This document shows positions 1-6,251 of a DNA stretch of 7,703 nucleotides, one piece after another. Within the stretch, counting starts at the first letter, position 1. Each line of letters begins with the position of its first letter. The position numbers were made by a program, and so were the translations under genes. The stretch is from assembly GCA_036403035.1 (NCBI GenBank), contig DASWRT010000461.1, positions 1-7,703 on the forward strand, in the 5' to 3' direction. The notes under the pieces are model-generated. The model saw only the letters and a program-made list of their open reading frames with translations. It had not been told where the DNA came from and made no database searches. The stretch is from DASWRT01 sp036403035 (GTDB taxonomy: Bacteria > Pseudomonadota > Alphaproteobacteria > ATCC43930 > CGMCC-115725).

Positions 1-6
1 GAGGAT

Positions 7-168
7 TCAACCGCAGCCACCGCTCGTACCTGGCGTTGCCACGGCAGCCGGCGCCGGCGGGTCGATTTTCTCCGGGAGCGCCTTGTCGGCCTCCAGCGCC
101 GACACGACCGCATCGACGATCGCTTCAGCATCCGCGCCTTCTCCAGGCCCGGCTTGTCGCGGGTCAGA
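7..168 (-). other. possible C-terminal coding remnant at the window edge
   Basis: On the minus strand there is an open stretch of 53 codons between an upstream in-frame TGA (169-171) and a terminal TGA (7-9). It has no ATG; the only obvious alternative start is a GTG at 105-103, which would leave 32 residues. The last 40 or so codons are G/C-ending and acidic/Ala-rich (contains AIVDAVVSALEADKALPEKI, then a Pro/Ala tail ending SGGCG), which looks more like coding sequence than a shadow frame. It could be a tiny protein, a frameshifted tail of a lost gene, or chance. I do not recognise the family and no function can be given. Confidence 0.18.
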
Positions 169-182
169 TCAAGGTTGCAAGC

Positions 183-204
183 AGAACCCGCCGATCGGCG
201 TTCT
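183..204 (-). terminator. hairpin at the methyltransferase stop codon, possible terminator
   Basis: The arms AGAAC (183-187) and GTTCT (200-204) enclose GCC-GATC-GGC (190-199), giving an 8-bp stem with a two-base CC bulge and a four-base loop. It overlaps the TAA stop of the methyltransferase on its downstream side. No T-run follows in the minus direction, so it is not a textbook intrinsic terminator; it may act as a 3'-end stabiliser or be coincidental. Confidence 0.3.
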
Positions 205-875
205 TACCGGCCGGCGGCGGTGGCGAGCTTCCGATGGCAGATGAACGTCGACAGTCCATCGTGGAACTGCATTCGGCGTGCCCGGCCGCCGTTCAGCCCG
301 GCAGAGTAATCCGCCGCCAGAAAGCGACCGCCGAAGAAATGCGTGATCGAGAAACGGCTGGGGGTCGAGCGCACGCTGGCGCCCCATGTCCCCGGCTCCG
401 TGCAGAAGCAGCAGCACAGCAGCCCGCCCGGCGCGACGACGCGGTAGAGTTCGCTGAACGCTGCATCCGGGTTACCGGTCGTCTCCAGCGCCCAAGCGCA
501 CGTCACGATGTCGAACTGTCCGGTTGGAAACGGCAACATCAGCAAGTCGCCGTGGACCCGCTGTGCCGGAATCGTCTGCGTACGCTTGAGCATCCCCGGT
601 GCGGCATCGAGCAGCGTCAGCGAAGCGCTAGCCTCATGCGCCATGATCCATCGGCCGAGCGCTCCCGTGCCGCAGCCGGCGTCCAGGATGCGGATGCCGG
701 GGCGCAGCTCCGCCGCAAGGCATCCCTGAAGCGCCGCGACCGTCTCGCTGCCGCCGACGCGGAGCCATCGACGGTGCAACCGGTCATATTGTGGGGCCAG
801 CCGATCGTAGATGCGGATCGCGCTGGCCCGCGGCTGAGTCAGTGTGAACAGGAGCACGTCGAGGAGGGCGAACAT
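204..875 (-). CDS. class I SAM-dependent methyltransferase (UbiE/Methyltransf_11 type)
   Basis: A 223-residue cytosolic enzyme predicted to transfer a methyl group from S-adenosylmethionine; the acceptor cannot be told from the sequence. The Rossmann-fold motifs are in order: motif I ILDAGCGTG at residues 63-71, an acidic residue ending strand 2 (LTLLD, D90), the GD step at 109-110 before LLMLPF, a strand at FDIVTCAWAL (121-130), and the post-motif LYRVVAPGGLL (143-153) typical of the UbiE-like Methyltransf_11 group. The N-terminal IYDRLAPQYDRLHRRWL (22-38) is also usual for this group. The start at 875 is chosen because this segment needs the upstream residues; its Shine-Dalgarno is weak (GGAAAG about 9 nt upstream). 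A Cys-rich strand CCCFC (154-158) is unusual. The gene ends in a hairpin and may be co-transcribed with the secreted-protein gene 56 bp upstream. The fold assignment is firm, the substrate unknown. Confidence 0.88.
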   Translation of the reverse strand: MFALLDVLLFTLTQPRASAIRIYDRLAPQYDRLHRRWLRVGGSETVAALQGCLAAELRPGIRILDAGCGTGALGRWIMAHEASASLTLLDAAPGMLKRTQTIPAQRVHGDLLMLPFPTGQFDIVTCAWALETTGNPDAAFSELYRVVAPGGLLCCCFCTEPGTWGASVRSTPSRFSITHFFGGRFLAADYSAGLNGGRARRMQFHDGLSTFICHRKLATAAGR

Positions 876-931
876 GGGGCGGCTTTCCGCGTGACGATTG
901 ATGTTCGCCTGAAGGCGGGCGGCAACCCTCG

Positions 932-1306
932 TCAGCGGAATACGGTGCTGAGGAACGACGCGAGGCTGTCGTAATGGACCGCGTCGCGGTCGGCGCGCTG
1001 CGGGCCGGAAGCTCGCCGCACGGGATACGGATTGTCGCTTGGATGGGAGGCCTGAACCCCGATGTTCGCCCAGCGTGCCGCGGCGAAGTTTCCGGCGTCG
1101 CGGTTCGCCGGTTTGTAGACGCTGCTTGCCGCCGGCGCATCGAGCGGATCCAAGGCGGTGCCTCCGGCGGTGGTCGGATCGTTCTCGACATGAAACGAGC
1201 GTGTGACGGTAACGGGTTTGTTCGCGGTCGCGCCTAAGGCGAAAGCCGGCAGGTTGGCAAACAGGAGCGCCGCAACCGCAGCGGCGCTCAGAAACACGTG
1301 CTTCAT
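932..1306 (-). CDS. small secreted/periplasmic protein of unknown function
   Basis: A 124-residue protein. It starts with a clear Sec signal peptide: MKH, then a hydrophobic stretch VFLSAAAVAALLFANLPAFA, with likely cleavage after AFA at residue 23 (or a few residues later). The mature part is about 100 residues, polar and Ala/Pro/Asp-rich, with no Cys, no membrane segment and no motif I recognise. A Shine-Dalgarno GAGGA lies about 6 nt before the ATG (GAGGAATCGCC-ATG), which fixes the start. The 3' end lies 56 bp from the methyltransferase start on the same strand, so the two may share a transcript. The signal peptide plus Shine-Dalgarno make this a credible gene despite its lack of known relatives; the exported, low-complexity mature chain gives no basis for a function. 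Confidence 0.68.
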   Translation of the reverse strand: MKHVFLSAAAVAALLFANLPAFALGATANKPVTVTRSFHVENDPTTAGGTALDPLDAPAASSVYKPANRDAGNFAAARWANIGVQASHPSDNPYPVRRASGPQRADRDAVHYDSLASFLSTVFR

Positions 1307-1776
1307 GGCGATTCCTCTATGACGTCACGGATCGCGCGGAAACCGTCGACCGGCATAGGCGACGGCGGACGCTCCGTGCAGGGCAGGTGCTGCATGAGTC
1401 CGGCGGAGTGATCCGAGTCCCGGCCTCTGCTTCCGATGATCGCTTGTCCGGGGCCGTTATTCCCGGTGATGGTGCGCGGATGCTCGCGCAACCGTGCTGC
1501 ACGGAGGCGAGCGCGCGGAGCACAGCGGGCTAGACGTCCGCTCCGCCCGCACCGGAGGAGCAACGCTTTTCAGCCGGAACTCAGTTCTCCGGCCCTGGGG
1601 GAGTTGAGAACGCGGTATCGTGGCGCGTTACACGCTACGCCAGCCAAGGCCCGCAACCGCAAAGCGGATCGCCTGTCGGCAACGACGGCTCGCCGGCGTT
1701 AGTGCGGATTGCGGTCGGGGTGGGGGGACTCGGCACAATGCCGGGCGTGTCGTTTCAAGCTCGATCGAAAACCGAT
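1307..1776. other. intergenic stretch without a convincing gene
   Basis: About 470 bp between the secreted-protein gene and the 3' end of phaC. Open frames exist on both strands but are Arg-rich with mixed codon use, as expected of random frames in GC-rich DNA. It holds a 5-bp hairpin CGGCA-caa-TGCCG (1731-1743), a second short hairpin TGGCG...CGCCA (1621-1642), and a 16-nt match to the repeat family near recJ (1713-1728). The promoter for the two minus-strand genes to the left presumably lies here, but I see no clear -35/-10 pair. Confidence 0.5.
1713..1728. repeat. partial copy of the GC-rich repeat found between glpX and recJ
   Basis: GGTCGGGGTGGGGGGA here is identical to 7445-7460, the distal arm of repeat copy C. 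The palindromic core found in the full copies is absent. It lies about 50 bp beyond the phaC stop codon, so like the other copies it sits just past a gene's 3' end. Confidence 0.45.
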
Positions 1777-3594
1777 CTAGCCGTCCGACCGCACCTTGAC
1801 GTAGGAGCCGGGGGCGTCCTCGATGACCGTCAGCTTGCGGTCGCCTGGGACGCGGGCCGTGACCGTACCCCCGGCATGCTCGCCGACCCATGCCTCCCAG
1901 CGCGGCCACCAGGAATCCGGGTGGTACGTCGCGGTCTCCAGCCAGGCATCCGGCGTCTTCGGGTTTCGCGCGTTCAGCCAGTGGCCGTATTTGCTGCCGC
2001 CCGGCGGGTTGACGACGCCGGCGACGTGGCCGGACGCGGCGAGACAGAACGTCACCGGCCCCTTGTAGATCTGCGTCGCGCAGTAGGTAGAGCGCCATGG
2101 CGCGATATGATCCTCGCGGGTCGACAGCAGGAAGCTCGGCGTCTCGATCTTGTAGGGATCGATCGGCACGCCGGCGAGGCTGATCCCGCCGGGAACGACC
2201 AGCCGGTTCTCCTGGTACATGTTGCGCAGGTAGAAGCCGTGCATCGCCGCCGGCATGCGCGTCGAGTCGGCGTTCCAGTAGAGGAGGTCGAAGGGGAACG
2301 GGTCCTTGCCGAGCAGGTAGTTGTTGACGACGAACGACCAGACGAGGTCGTTGGCGCGCAGCATGTTGAAGGTCCTCGCCATGTCGCGGCCGTCGAGGTA
2401 GCCGTGCTCGCGCATCCGCTCTTCGAGATGATGGAGCTGCTCCTCGTCGATGAAGACCGACAGCTCGCCGGCCTCGGCGAAATCGACCATCGTAGCGAAA
2501 TAGGTCGCGCTCTTGATGCGGTCGTCGCCCTTCGCCGTCATGTAGGCGAGCGTGCAGGCGAGCAGCGTGCCGCCGAGGCAGTAGCCGATCACGTTCGCCT
2601 CGCGCTCGCCGGTCGCCGCCTCCATCGCATCCAGCGCGGCGAGCGGCCCCTCAAGCATGTAGCCGGCGAATTCCTTCTGCGCGAGCCGCTCGTCCGGGTT
2701 GACCCAGGACACCATGAAGACGGTATGGCCCTGGTTGACCGCCCATTTGACGAACGAGTTTCCCGGCCGCAGGTCGAGGATATAGTACTTGTTGATCCAG
2801 GGCGGGATGATCAGCAGCGGCCGGCGCTTCACGACAGCGGTCGTCGGGTTGTACTGGATGAGCTGCATGAGGTCGTTCTGGTAGACGACCTTGCCTTGCG
2901 TCACGGCGATGTTCTGGCCGATCCGGAACGCCTCCATGTCGGTCATCTTGATCGACAGCCGGCCCTTGCCGCGCTCCAGGTCGTCGAGCAGGTTGGTGAG
3001 CCCCCTGATGAGGTTCTCGCCGCCGGTCTCGATCGTCGCCTTCAGCACCTCCGGGTTGGTCAGCACGAAGTTCGACGGCGCGATCGCGTCGACGAACTGG
3101 CGCGTGTAGAAATCGACCTTGCGCGCGGTCTTCTCGTCGAGCCCTTCGACGTCGCGGACGGCGGACTGGAGGAAGCGCGCAGTCAGTAGATAGCTCTGCT
3201 TGATGAAGTCGAACAGCGTGTTGTCGGTCCAGGCGACGTCCTTGAAGCGGCGGTCGCCCTGCGCGGCCTCGACGACCGGCTCGCTCGCCCCGCCGAGGAA
3301 ACGCTGCGCCGTGCGCTGCCACAGCGTCATGTAGTCGTTCCACAGCGAGAGCTGCGCCTGGACCAGCCGCGCCGGATCGGCCATCATCCGCGCCGTCATC
3401 TCGAAGAACGCGGCGCCGATATTGAGCGGGTCGGTCATCCCGAGGCCGACATCGCCGCTCGGGACAGGGAGGTTCTGCTTGGCCAGGAAGTCCGCAACGA
3501 GACGCTGGCTGCGCTCCGCAATGTCCGTCATGCTGCGCGACAGCTCGACCGGATCCGGGAGCTTCGTCGGCGGCTGCTTGCTTATGTCGTTCAC
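1777..3594 (-). CDS. phaC: class I poly(3-hydroxyalkanoate) polymerase (PHA synthase)
   Basis: A 605-residue enzyme that polymerises (R)-3-hydroxyacyl-CoA, typically 3-hydroxybutyryl-CoA, into storage polyester at the surface of cytoplasmic granules. It has an N-terminal PhaC_N region (about residues 90-260; contains AWTDNTLFDFIKQSYLL) and an alpha/beta-hydrolase domain. The lipase-like box is GYCLGG with Cys339 as nucleophile; Asp495 (STREDH) and His523 (SGHVAGVVNPP) complete the triad. The 28-residue Asp-His spacing equals that of the Ralstonia/Cupriavidus enzyme (Asp480-His508). Length and a single large subunit indicate class I rather than the PhaC/PhaE or PhaC/PhaR types. The start is GTG, chosen because GGAGG lies 6 nt upstream and no better start exists nearby. 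No phaA, phaB, phaP or phaR adjoins within the window, so the precursor genes are elsewhere. It is transcribed divergently from the lipoprotein-hom-glpX block. Confidence 0.97.
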   Translation of the reverse strand: MNDISKQPPTKLPDPVELSRSMTDIAERSQRLVADFLAKQNLPVPSGDVGLGMTDPLNIGAAFFEMTARMMADPARLVQAQLSLWNDYMTLWQRTAQRFLGGASEPVVEAAQGDRRFKDVAWTDNTLFDFIKQSYLLTARFLQSAVRDVEGLDEKTARKVDFYTRQFVDAIAPSNFVLTNPEVLKATIETGGENLIRGLTNLLDDLERGKGRLSIKMTDMEAFRIGQNIAVTQGKVVYQNDLMQLIQYNPTTAVVKRRPLLIIPPWINKYYILDLRPGNSFVKWAVNQGHTVFMVSWVNPDERLAQKEFAGYMLEGPLAALDAMEAATGEREANVIGYCLGGTLLACTLAYMTAKGDDRIKSATYFATMVDFAEAGELSVFIDEEQLHHLEERMREHGYLDGRDMARTFNMLRANDLVWSFVVNNYLLGKDPFPFDLLYWNADSTRMPAAMHGFYLRNMYQENRLVVPGGISLAGVPIDPYKIETPSFLLSTREDHIAPWRSTYCATQIYKGPVTFCLAASGHVAGVVNPPGGSKYGHWLNARNPKTPDAWLETATYHPDSWWPRWEAWVGEHAGGTVTARVPGDRKLTVIEDAPGSYVKVRSDG

Positions 3595-3600
3595 TCCGTT

Positions 3601-3605
3601 CCTCC
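3601..3605 (-). promoter_or_regulatory. Shine-Dalgarno that sets the phaC GTG start
   Basis: On the minus strand CCGGAGG-AACGGA-GTG places a full GGAGG core 6 nt before the GTG at 3594-3592. This decides the non-ATG start; the next in-frame Met is residue 22, inside the conserved N-terminal region. Confidence 0.8.
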
Positions 3606-3623
3606 GGGCCGGCCGGACTTATC

Positions 3624-3653
3624 CCTCCCGATCCATCGGTGCGTCTCGGGAGG
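3624..3653. repeat. 8-bp perfect inverted repeat in the phaC leader
   Basis: The arms CCTCCCGA (3624-3631) and TCGGGAGG (3646-3653) are perfect complements around a 14-nt loop, about 30 bp upstream of the phaC start. It could be an operator or an mRNA hairpin. On the phaC strand the start-proximal arm contains GGGAGG, a Shine-Dalgarno-like sequence, and a five-codon ORF (ATG 3636-3634 to TAA 3621-3619) begins in the loop. Confidence 0.4.
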
Positions 3654-3668
3654 CGGGCCCGGCTCGGA

Positions 3669-3701
3669 TTGTTGATGACGACCCGACCCGAAATTTAATA
3701 C
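3669..3701 (+). promoter_or_regulatory. candidate promoter for the lipoprotein-hom-glpX block
   Basis: The only AT-rich island in this region, AAATTTAATA (3691-3700), supplies a -10-like TTTAAT (3694-3699) or TAATAC (3696-3701). TTGATG (3672-3677) lies 16 or 18 nt upstream as a -35-like element. The same island read on the minus strand gives TATTAA with a poor -35 (CTGCAA, 17 nt upstream), so it may serve phaC as well. This is a match by eye only. Confidence 0.35.
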
Positions 3702-3741
3702 ACCAGCCGGCGCAAGATTGCAGTGTCTATCGCCGGTGGCG

Positions 3742-3758
3742 GCGGCGGCGACCGCCGC
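3742..3758. other. GC hairpin upstream of the lipoprotein gene
   Basis: GCGGCGG (3742-3748) and CCGCCGC (3752-3758) form a perfect 7-bp stem with a CGA loop. It would lie in the 5' untranslated leader if transcription starts near 3705. Such sequences arise readily by chance in DNA this GC-rich. Confidence 0.25.
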
Positions 3759-3878
3759 GGGCCCCGGCCGGTATGAGAGGTTCGGGACGGAATGCAGCAG
3801 CATAGGGGGCGTGCCGCGGTCGGCGGGCGGAAGGCGTCGTCGGCCGGAGACGTCGCGTCGTCGTCGCCCGCAGCCGGC

Positions 3879-4871
3879 ATGGGGCGGATCGCCGTGCTGG
3901 CGCTGGCGGCCGCCGCGCTTGCCGGCTGCTCGTCGGTGCCCGATATCGTCAATCCGGTCTCGTGGTACCGCAGCGTGACCGGACTGTCGGCGAACGATCC
4001 TGCGCCGGACGCGCGCAACACGAAGAACCTCTCCGCCGGCGGCGAGCGCCCGTATCCGAACCTCGCGAGCGTCCCCGGCCCGCCCGACTACGCGATGAGT
4101 TCCGCGGAACGCGACGCGCTGACCAAGAGCCTCGCTGCGGACCGCGCCAACGCCCACTACACGGACGAGGCGGTGCGCACCGGCACCGCTCCGCTCGCCG
4201 CATTGACGCCCGCCGCCGGTACGGCGCCGTCGCCCGGCGTCGATACGGCGCCTCAGTCGTCCGCTTCGGCCGGCGGCGCACCGTCTGTCACCGCCCCGGC
4301 GTCGTCCGGCGGCAACCGTCTCGTGGCCGGCGGCGCCGTGCCGGGCGGCGGCGCACCGGCGCCGGCCGCTGCGTCCGGGTCCGGTCCCGGCCGGCGCGGC
4401 GGCGCCGTCGCACCCGGCAGCGAGCCGCCGCCGCAGGAAGCCGCGCTGGAGAGCCCAGACGTGCGCAGCGTGCCTGAGCCGGAGACGCCGCGCAGCGCGC
4501 CGCCGGCACCGGGTCTCGCCGGAGCGGCGCCGGCCACCGCCGCCGCACCCGCCGGTCCGATCGCCGAGGTGACCTTCCCCGAGAACTCGGCGGCGCTCCC
4601 GTCGGACGAGCGGCAGCGCCTCGCCTCCGTCGTGCCGCGGCAGCGCGGCGGCGTGTTCCGCGTCATCGGCTATGCCGGCCGCGGCCAAGGCGCCGACACG
4701 CCGGCGGCGCAGCTCGCAAGCTTCAACATGGCGCTCGACCGCGCCAATGCGGTGGCGAGGGCGCTCGCCGAATCGGGCGTGCCGTCCAGCCGCATCATGG
4801 TCGAAGCGGCGCCGCCCGTCGCCGATGGCGCCGAGGCCGGACGGCGCGCCGAGATCTTCGTCGAGGATTGA
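3879..4871 (+). CDS. lipoprotein with C-terminal OmpA-like domain
   Basis: A 330-residue predicted lipoprotein. Residues 1-17 (MGRIAVLALAAAALAGC) are a compact lipoprotein signal with lipobox LAGC; Cys17 would be lipidated. Residues 18-100 are polar and contain YPNLASVPGPP and later LAADRANAHY, motifs I associate with alphaproteobacterial OmpA-family lipoproteins. Residues 100-227 are an Ala/Pro/Gly linker. Residues 228-330 resemble the peptidoglycan-binding OmpA domain: VTFPENSAAL at the start, then FNMALDRANAVARALAESGV, and RRAEIFV at the end. The conserved Arg is kept (R288), but the usual GHTD is GYAG (264-267), so the peptidoglycan-contacting Asp is missing. Start choice: an ATG at 3792 is in frame and has GAGAGG 11 nt upstream, but would add 29 residues before the signal; 3879 gives the canonical signal but has no clear Shine-Dalgarno. 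It heads the block leading into hom. Likely role: anchoring the outer membrane or envelope structure; not certain. Confidence 0.8.
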   Translation: MGRIAVLALAAAALAGCSSVPDIVNPVSWYRSVTGLSANDPAPDARNTKNLSAGGERPYPNLASVPGPPDYAMSSAERDALTKSLAADRANAHYTDEAVRTGTAPLAALTPAAGTAPSPGVDTAPQSSASAGGAPSVTAPASSGGNRLVAGGAVPGGGAPAPAAASGSGPGRRGGAVAPGSEPPPQEAALESPDVRSVPEPETPRSAPPAPGLAGAAPATAAAPAGPIAEVTFPENSAALPSDERQRLASVVPRQRGGVFRVIGYAGRGQGADTPAAQLASFNMALDRANAVARALAESGVPSSRIMVEAAPPVADGAEAGRRAEIFVED

Positions 4872-4903
4872 GCAAGCATGCCTTTTCGCCGGAGCCGCCG
4901 GCC

Positions 4904-6220
4904 GTGACCGGTCCGCTGCGCATCGCCGTCGCCGGGCTCGGCACGGTCGGGATGGGCACGCTCCGCCTGCTGCGGCAGAGCGCCGATCTGCTGGCGCGCC
5001 GCGCCGGTCGGCCGCTCGCCGTTTCCGCGGTGTCCGCCCGCGACCGCCGGCGCGACCGCGCCGCCGCCGCTGCCGGAGTCGACCTGTCGGCGTTCCGCTG
5101 GTTCGACGACGCCGTGGCGATGGCCGCCGATCCCGATATCGACATCGTCGTCGAGCTGATCGGCGGAGCGGAAGGGACCGCCCGCGCCGTCGTCGAAACC
5201 GCGCTCGCCCGCCGCAAGCACGTCGTCACCGCCAACAAGGCGCTGATCGCGAAGCATGGCGCCGCGCTGGCGGCGCAGGCCGAGGAGTCCGGCGTGCGGC
5301 TGCTCTACGAGGCGGCGGTGGCCGGCGGCATTCCGGCGATCAAGGTGCTGCGCGAAGGGCTCGCCGCCAACAACATCCTGCGCGTGTACGGCATCCTGAA
5401 CGGCACCTGCAACTACATCCTGACGACGATGCGCGAGACGCGGCGCGAGTTCGCCGACGTGCTCGCCGAGGCGCAGCGGCTGGGCTATGCGGAGGCCGAT
5501 CCGAGCTTCGACATCGACGGCGTCGACACCGCGCACAAGCTGGCGATCCTGACCAGCCTCGCCTTCGGCGCCGCGGTCGACATCGACGGCGTGCACGTCG
5601 AAGGTATCCGCCACGTCTCGCCGCTTGACATCGACTTCGCCGAGGAGCTGGGCTACCGGATCAAGCTGCTCGGCATCGCCCGGCCGACGGAGCATGGGAT
5701 CGAGCAGCGCGTTCATGCCTGCATGGTACCGCGCGAGACCCCGGTCGCCCATGTCGAGGGCGTGTTCAACGCCGTCGTCGTGGAGGGCGACTTCGCTGGC
5801 CGCATCGCCTTGCAGGGCCGCGGCGCCGGCGCCGAGCCGACCGCGTCGGCGGTCGTTTCCGACCTGCTCGACATCGCCGTTGCGGGCGGCGGGCAGGCGG
5901 CGTCCGTCTTCTCGGTGCCGGCGGTGGCGCTGGCGCGGCGCCCCGCGGCGCCGATGGAACGCCATGCCGGCGCCTATTACATCAGGCTGATGGTGCTCGA
6001 CCGCCCCGGCGTGATCGCCGACATCGCGGCGGCGCTGCGCGACGAGCAGGTTTCGATGGAGGCGATGATCCAGCGCGCCCGCGCGCCGGGCGAGGCGGTT
6101 CCGGTCGTGCTGACGACGCACGACACCGAGGAAGCGGCGATGCGCCGCGCCCTGCGACGGATCGGAGACCTCGCCACGGTGTTGGAGCCGCCGCGGATGA
6201 TCCGCATCGAGCATCTTTGA
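4904..6220 (+). CDS. hom: homoserine dehydrogenase with ACT domain
   Basis: A 438-residue monofunctional enzyme that reduces aspartate semialdehyde to homoserine with NAD(P)H, the branch step towards threonine and methionine. It has an N-terminal nucleotide-binding fold with GLGTVG at residues 11-16, TANKAL (K112), the catalytic-domain motif NGTCNY (166-171), and AEADPSFDIDGVDTAHKLAIL with E197, D208 and K212 matching the Glu/Asp/Lys used for substrate binding and catalysis in the family. A C-terminal ACT domain (about 355-430; YYIRLMVLDRPGVIADIAAAL) suggests feedback control, classically by threonine. No aspartokinase domain is fused. The GTG start at 4904 is preferred: GGAG lies 9 nt upstream and MTGPLRIAVAGLG matches the usual N-terminus. 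A TTG at 4868, overlapping the lipoprotein stop, would add 12 residues with a poorly spaced Shine-Dalgarno. glpX follows 31 bp downstream. Confidence 0.96.
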   Translation: MTGPLRIAVAGLGTVGMGTLRLLRQSADLLARRAGRPLAVSAVSARDRRRDRAAAAAGVDLSAFRWFDDAVAMAADPDIDIVVELIGGAEGTARAVVETALARRKHVVTANKALIAKHGAALAAQAEESGVRLLYEAAVAGGIPAIKVLREGLAANNILRVYGILNGTCNYILTTMRETRREFADVLAEAQRLGYAEADPSFDIDGVDTAHKLAILTSLAFGAAVDIDGVHVEGIRHVSPLDIDFAEELGYRIKLLGIARPTEHGIEQRVHACMVPRETPVAHVEGVFNAVVVEGDFAGRIALQGRGAGAEPTASAVVSDLLDIAVAGGGQAASVFSVPAVALARRPAAPMERHAGAYYIRLMVLDRPGVIADIAAALRDEQVSMEAMIQRARAPGEAVPVVLTTHDTEEAAMRRALRRIGDLATVLEPPRMIRIEHL

Positions 6221-6251
6221 GAAACGGGCCGGCAGCCCGGGAGGAAGACCG

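Noticed and set aside
36..974. 312-codon open frame on the plus strand
   Set aside because: Antisense to the methyltransferase, whose SAM-binding motifs are clear; Arg/Ala-rich shadow composition.
1763..1777. Hairpin GATCG-aaaac-CGATC at the phaC stop as an intrinsic terminator
   Set aside because: The stem is only 5 bp, overlaps the stop codon and has no T-run on the phaC strand.
1702..3189. 495-codon open frame on the plus strand
   Set aside because: It lies wholly antisense to phaC, which has all catalytic motifs; its Arg/Val/Asp-rich composition is that expected of a shadow frame in GC-rich coding DNA.
4180..4560. Tandem DNA repeat in the lipoprotein gene
   Set aside because: The GGCGGC/GCGCCG-rich stretch encodes an irregular Ala/Pro/Gly linker; no fixed-period repeat unit is visible.
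3591..4688. 365-codon open frame on the minus strand
   Set aside because: Antisense to the lipoprotein gene; consists mainly of Arg/Gly runs and would abut phaC only by chance.
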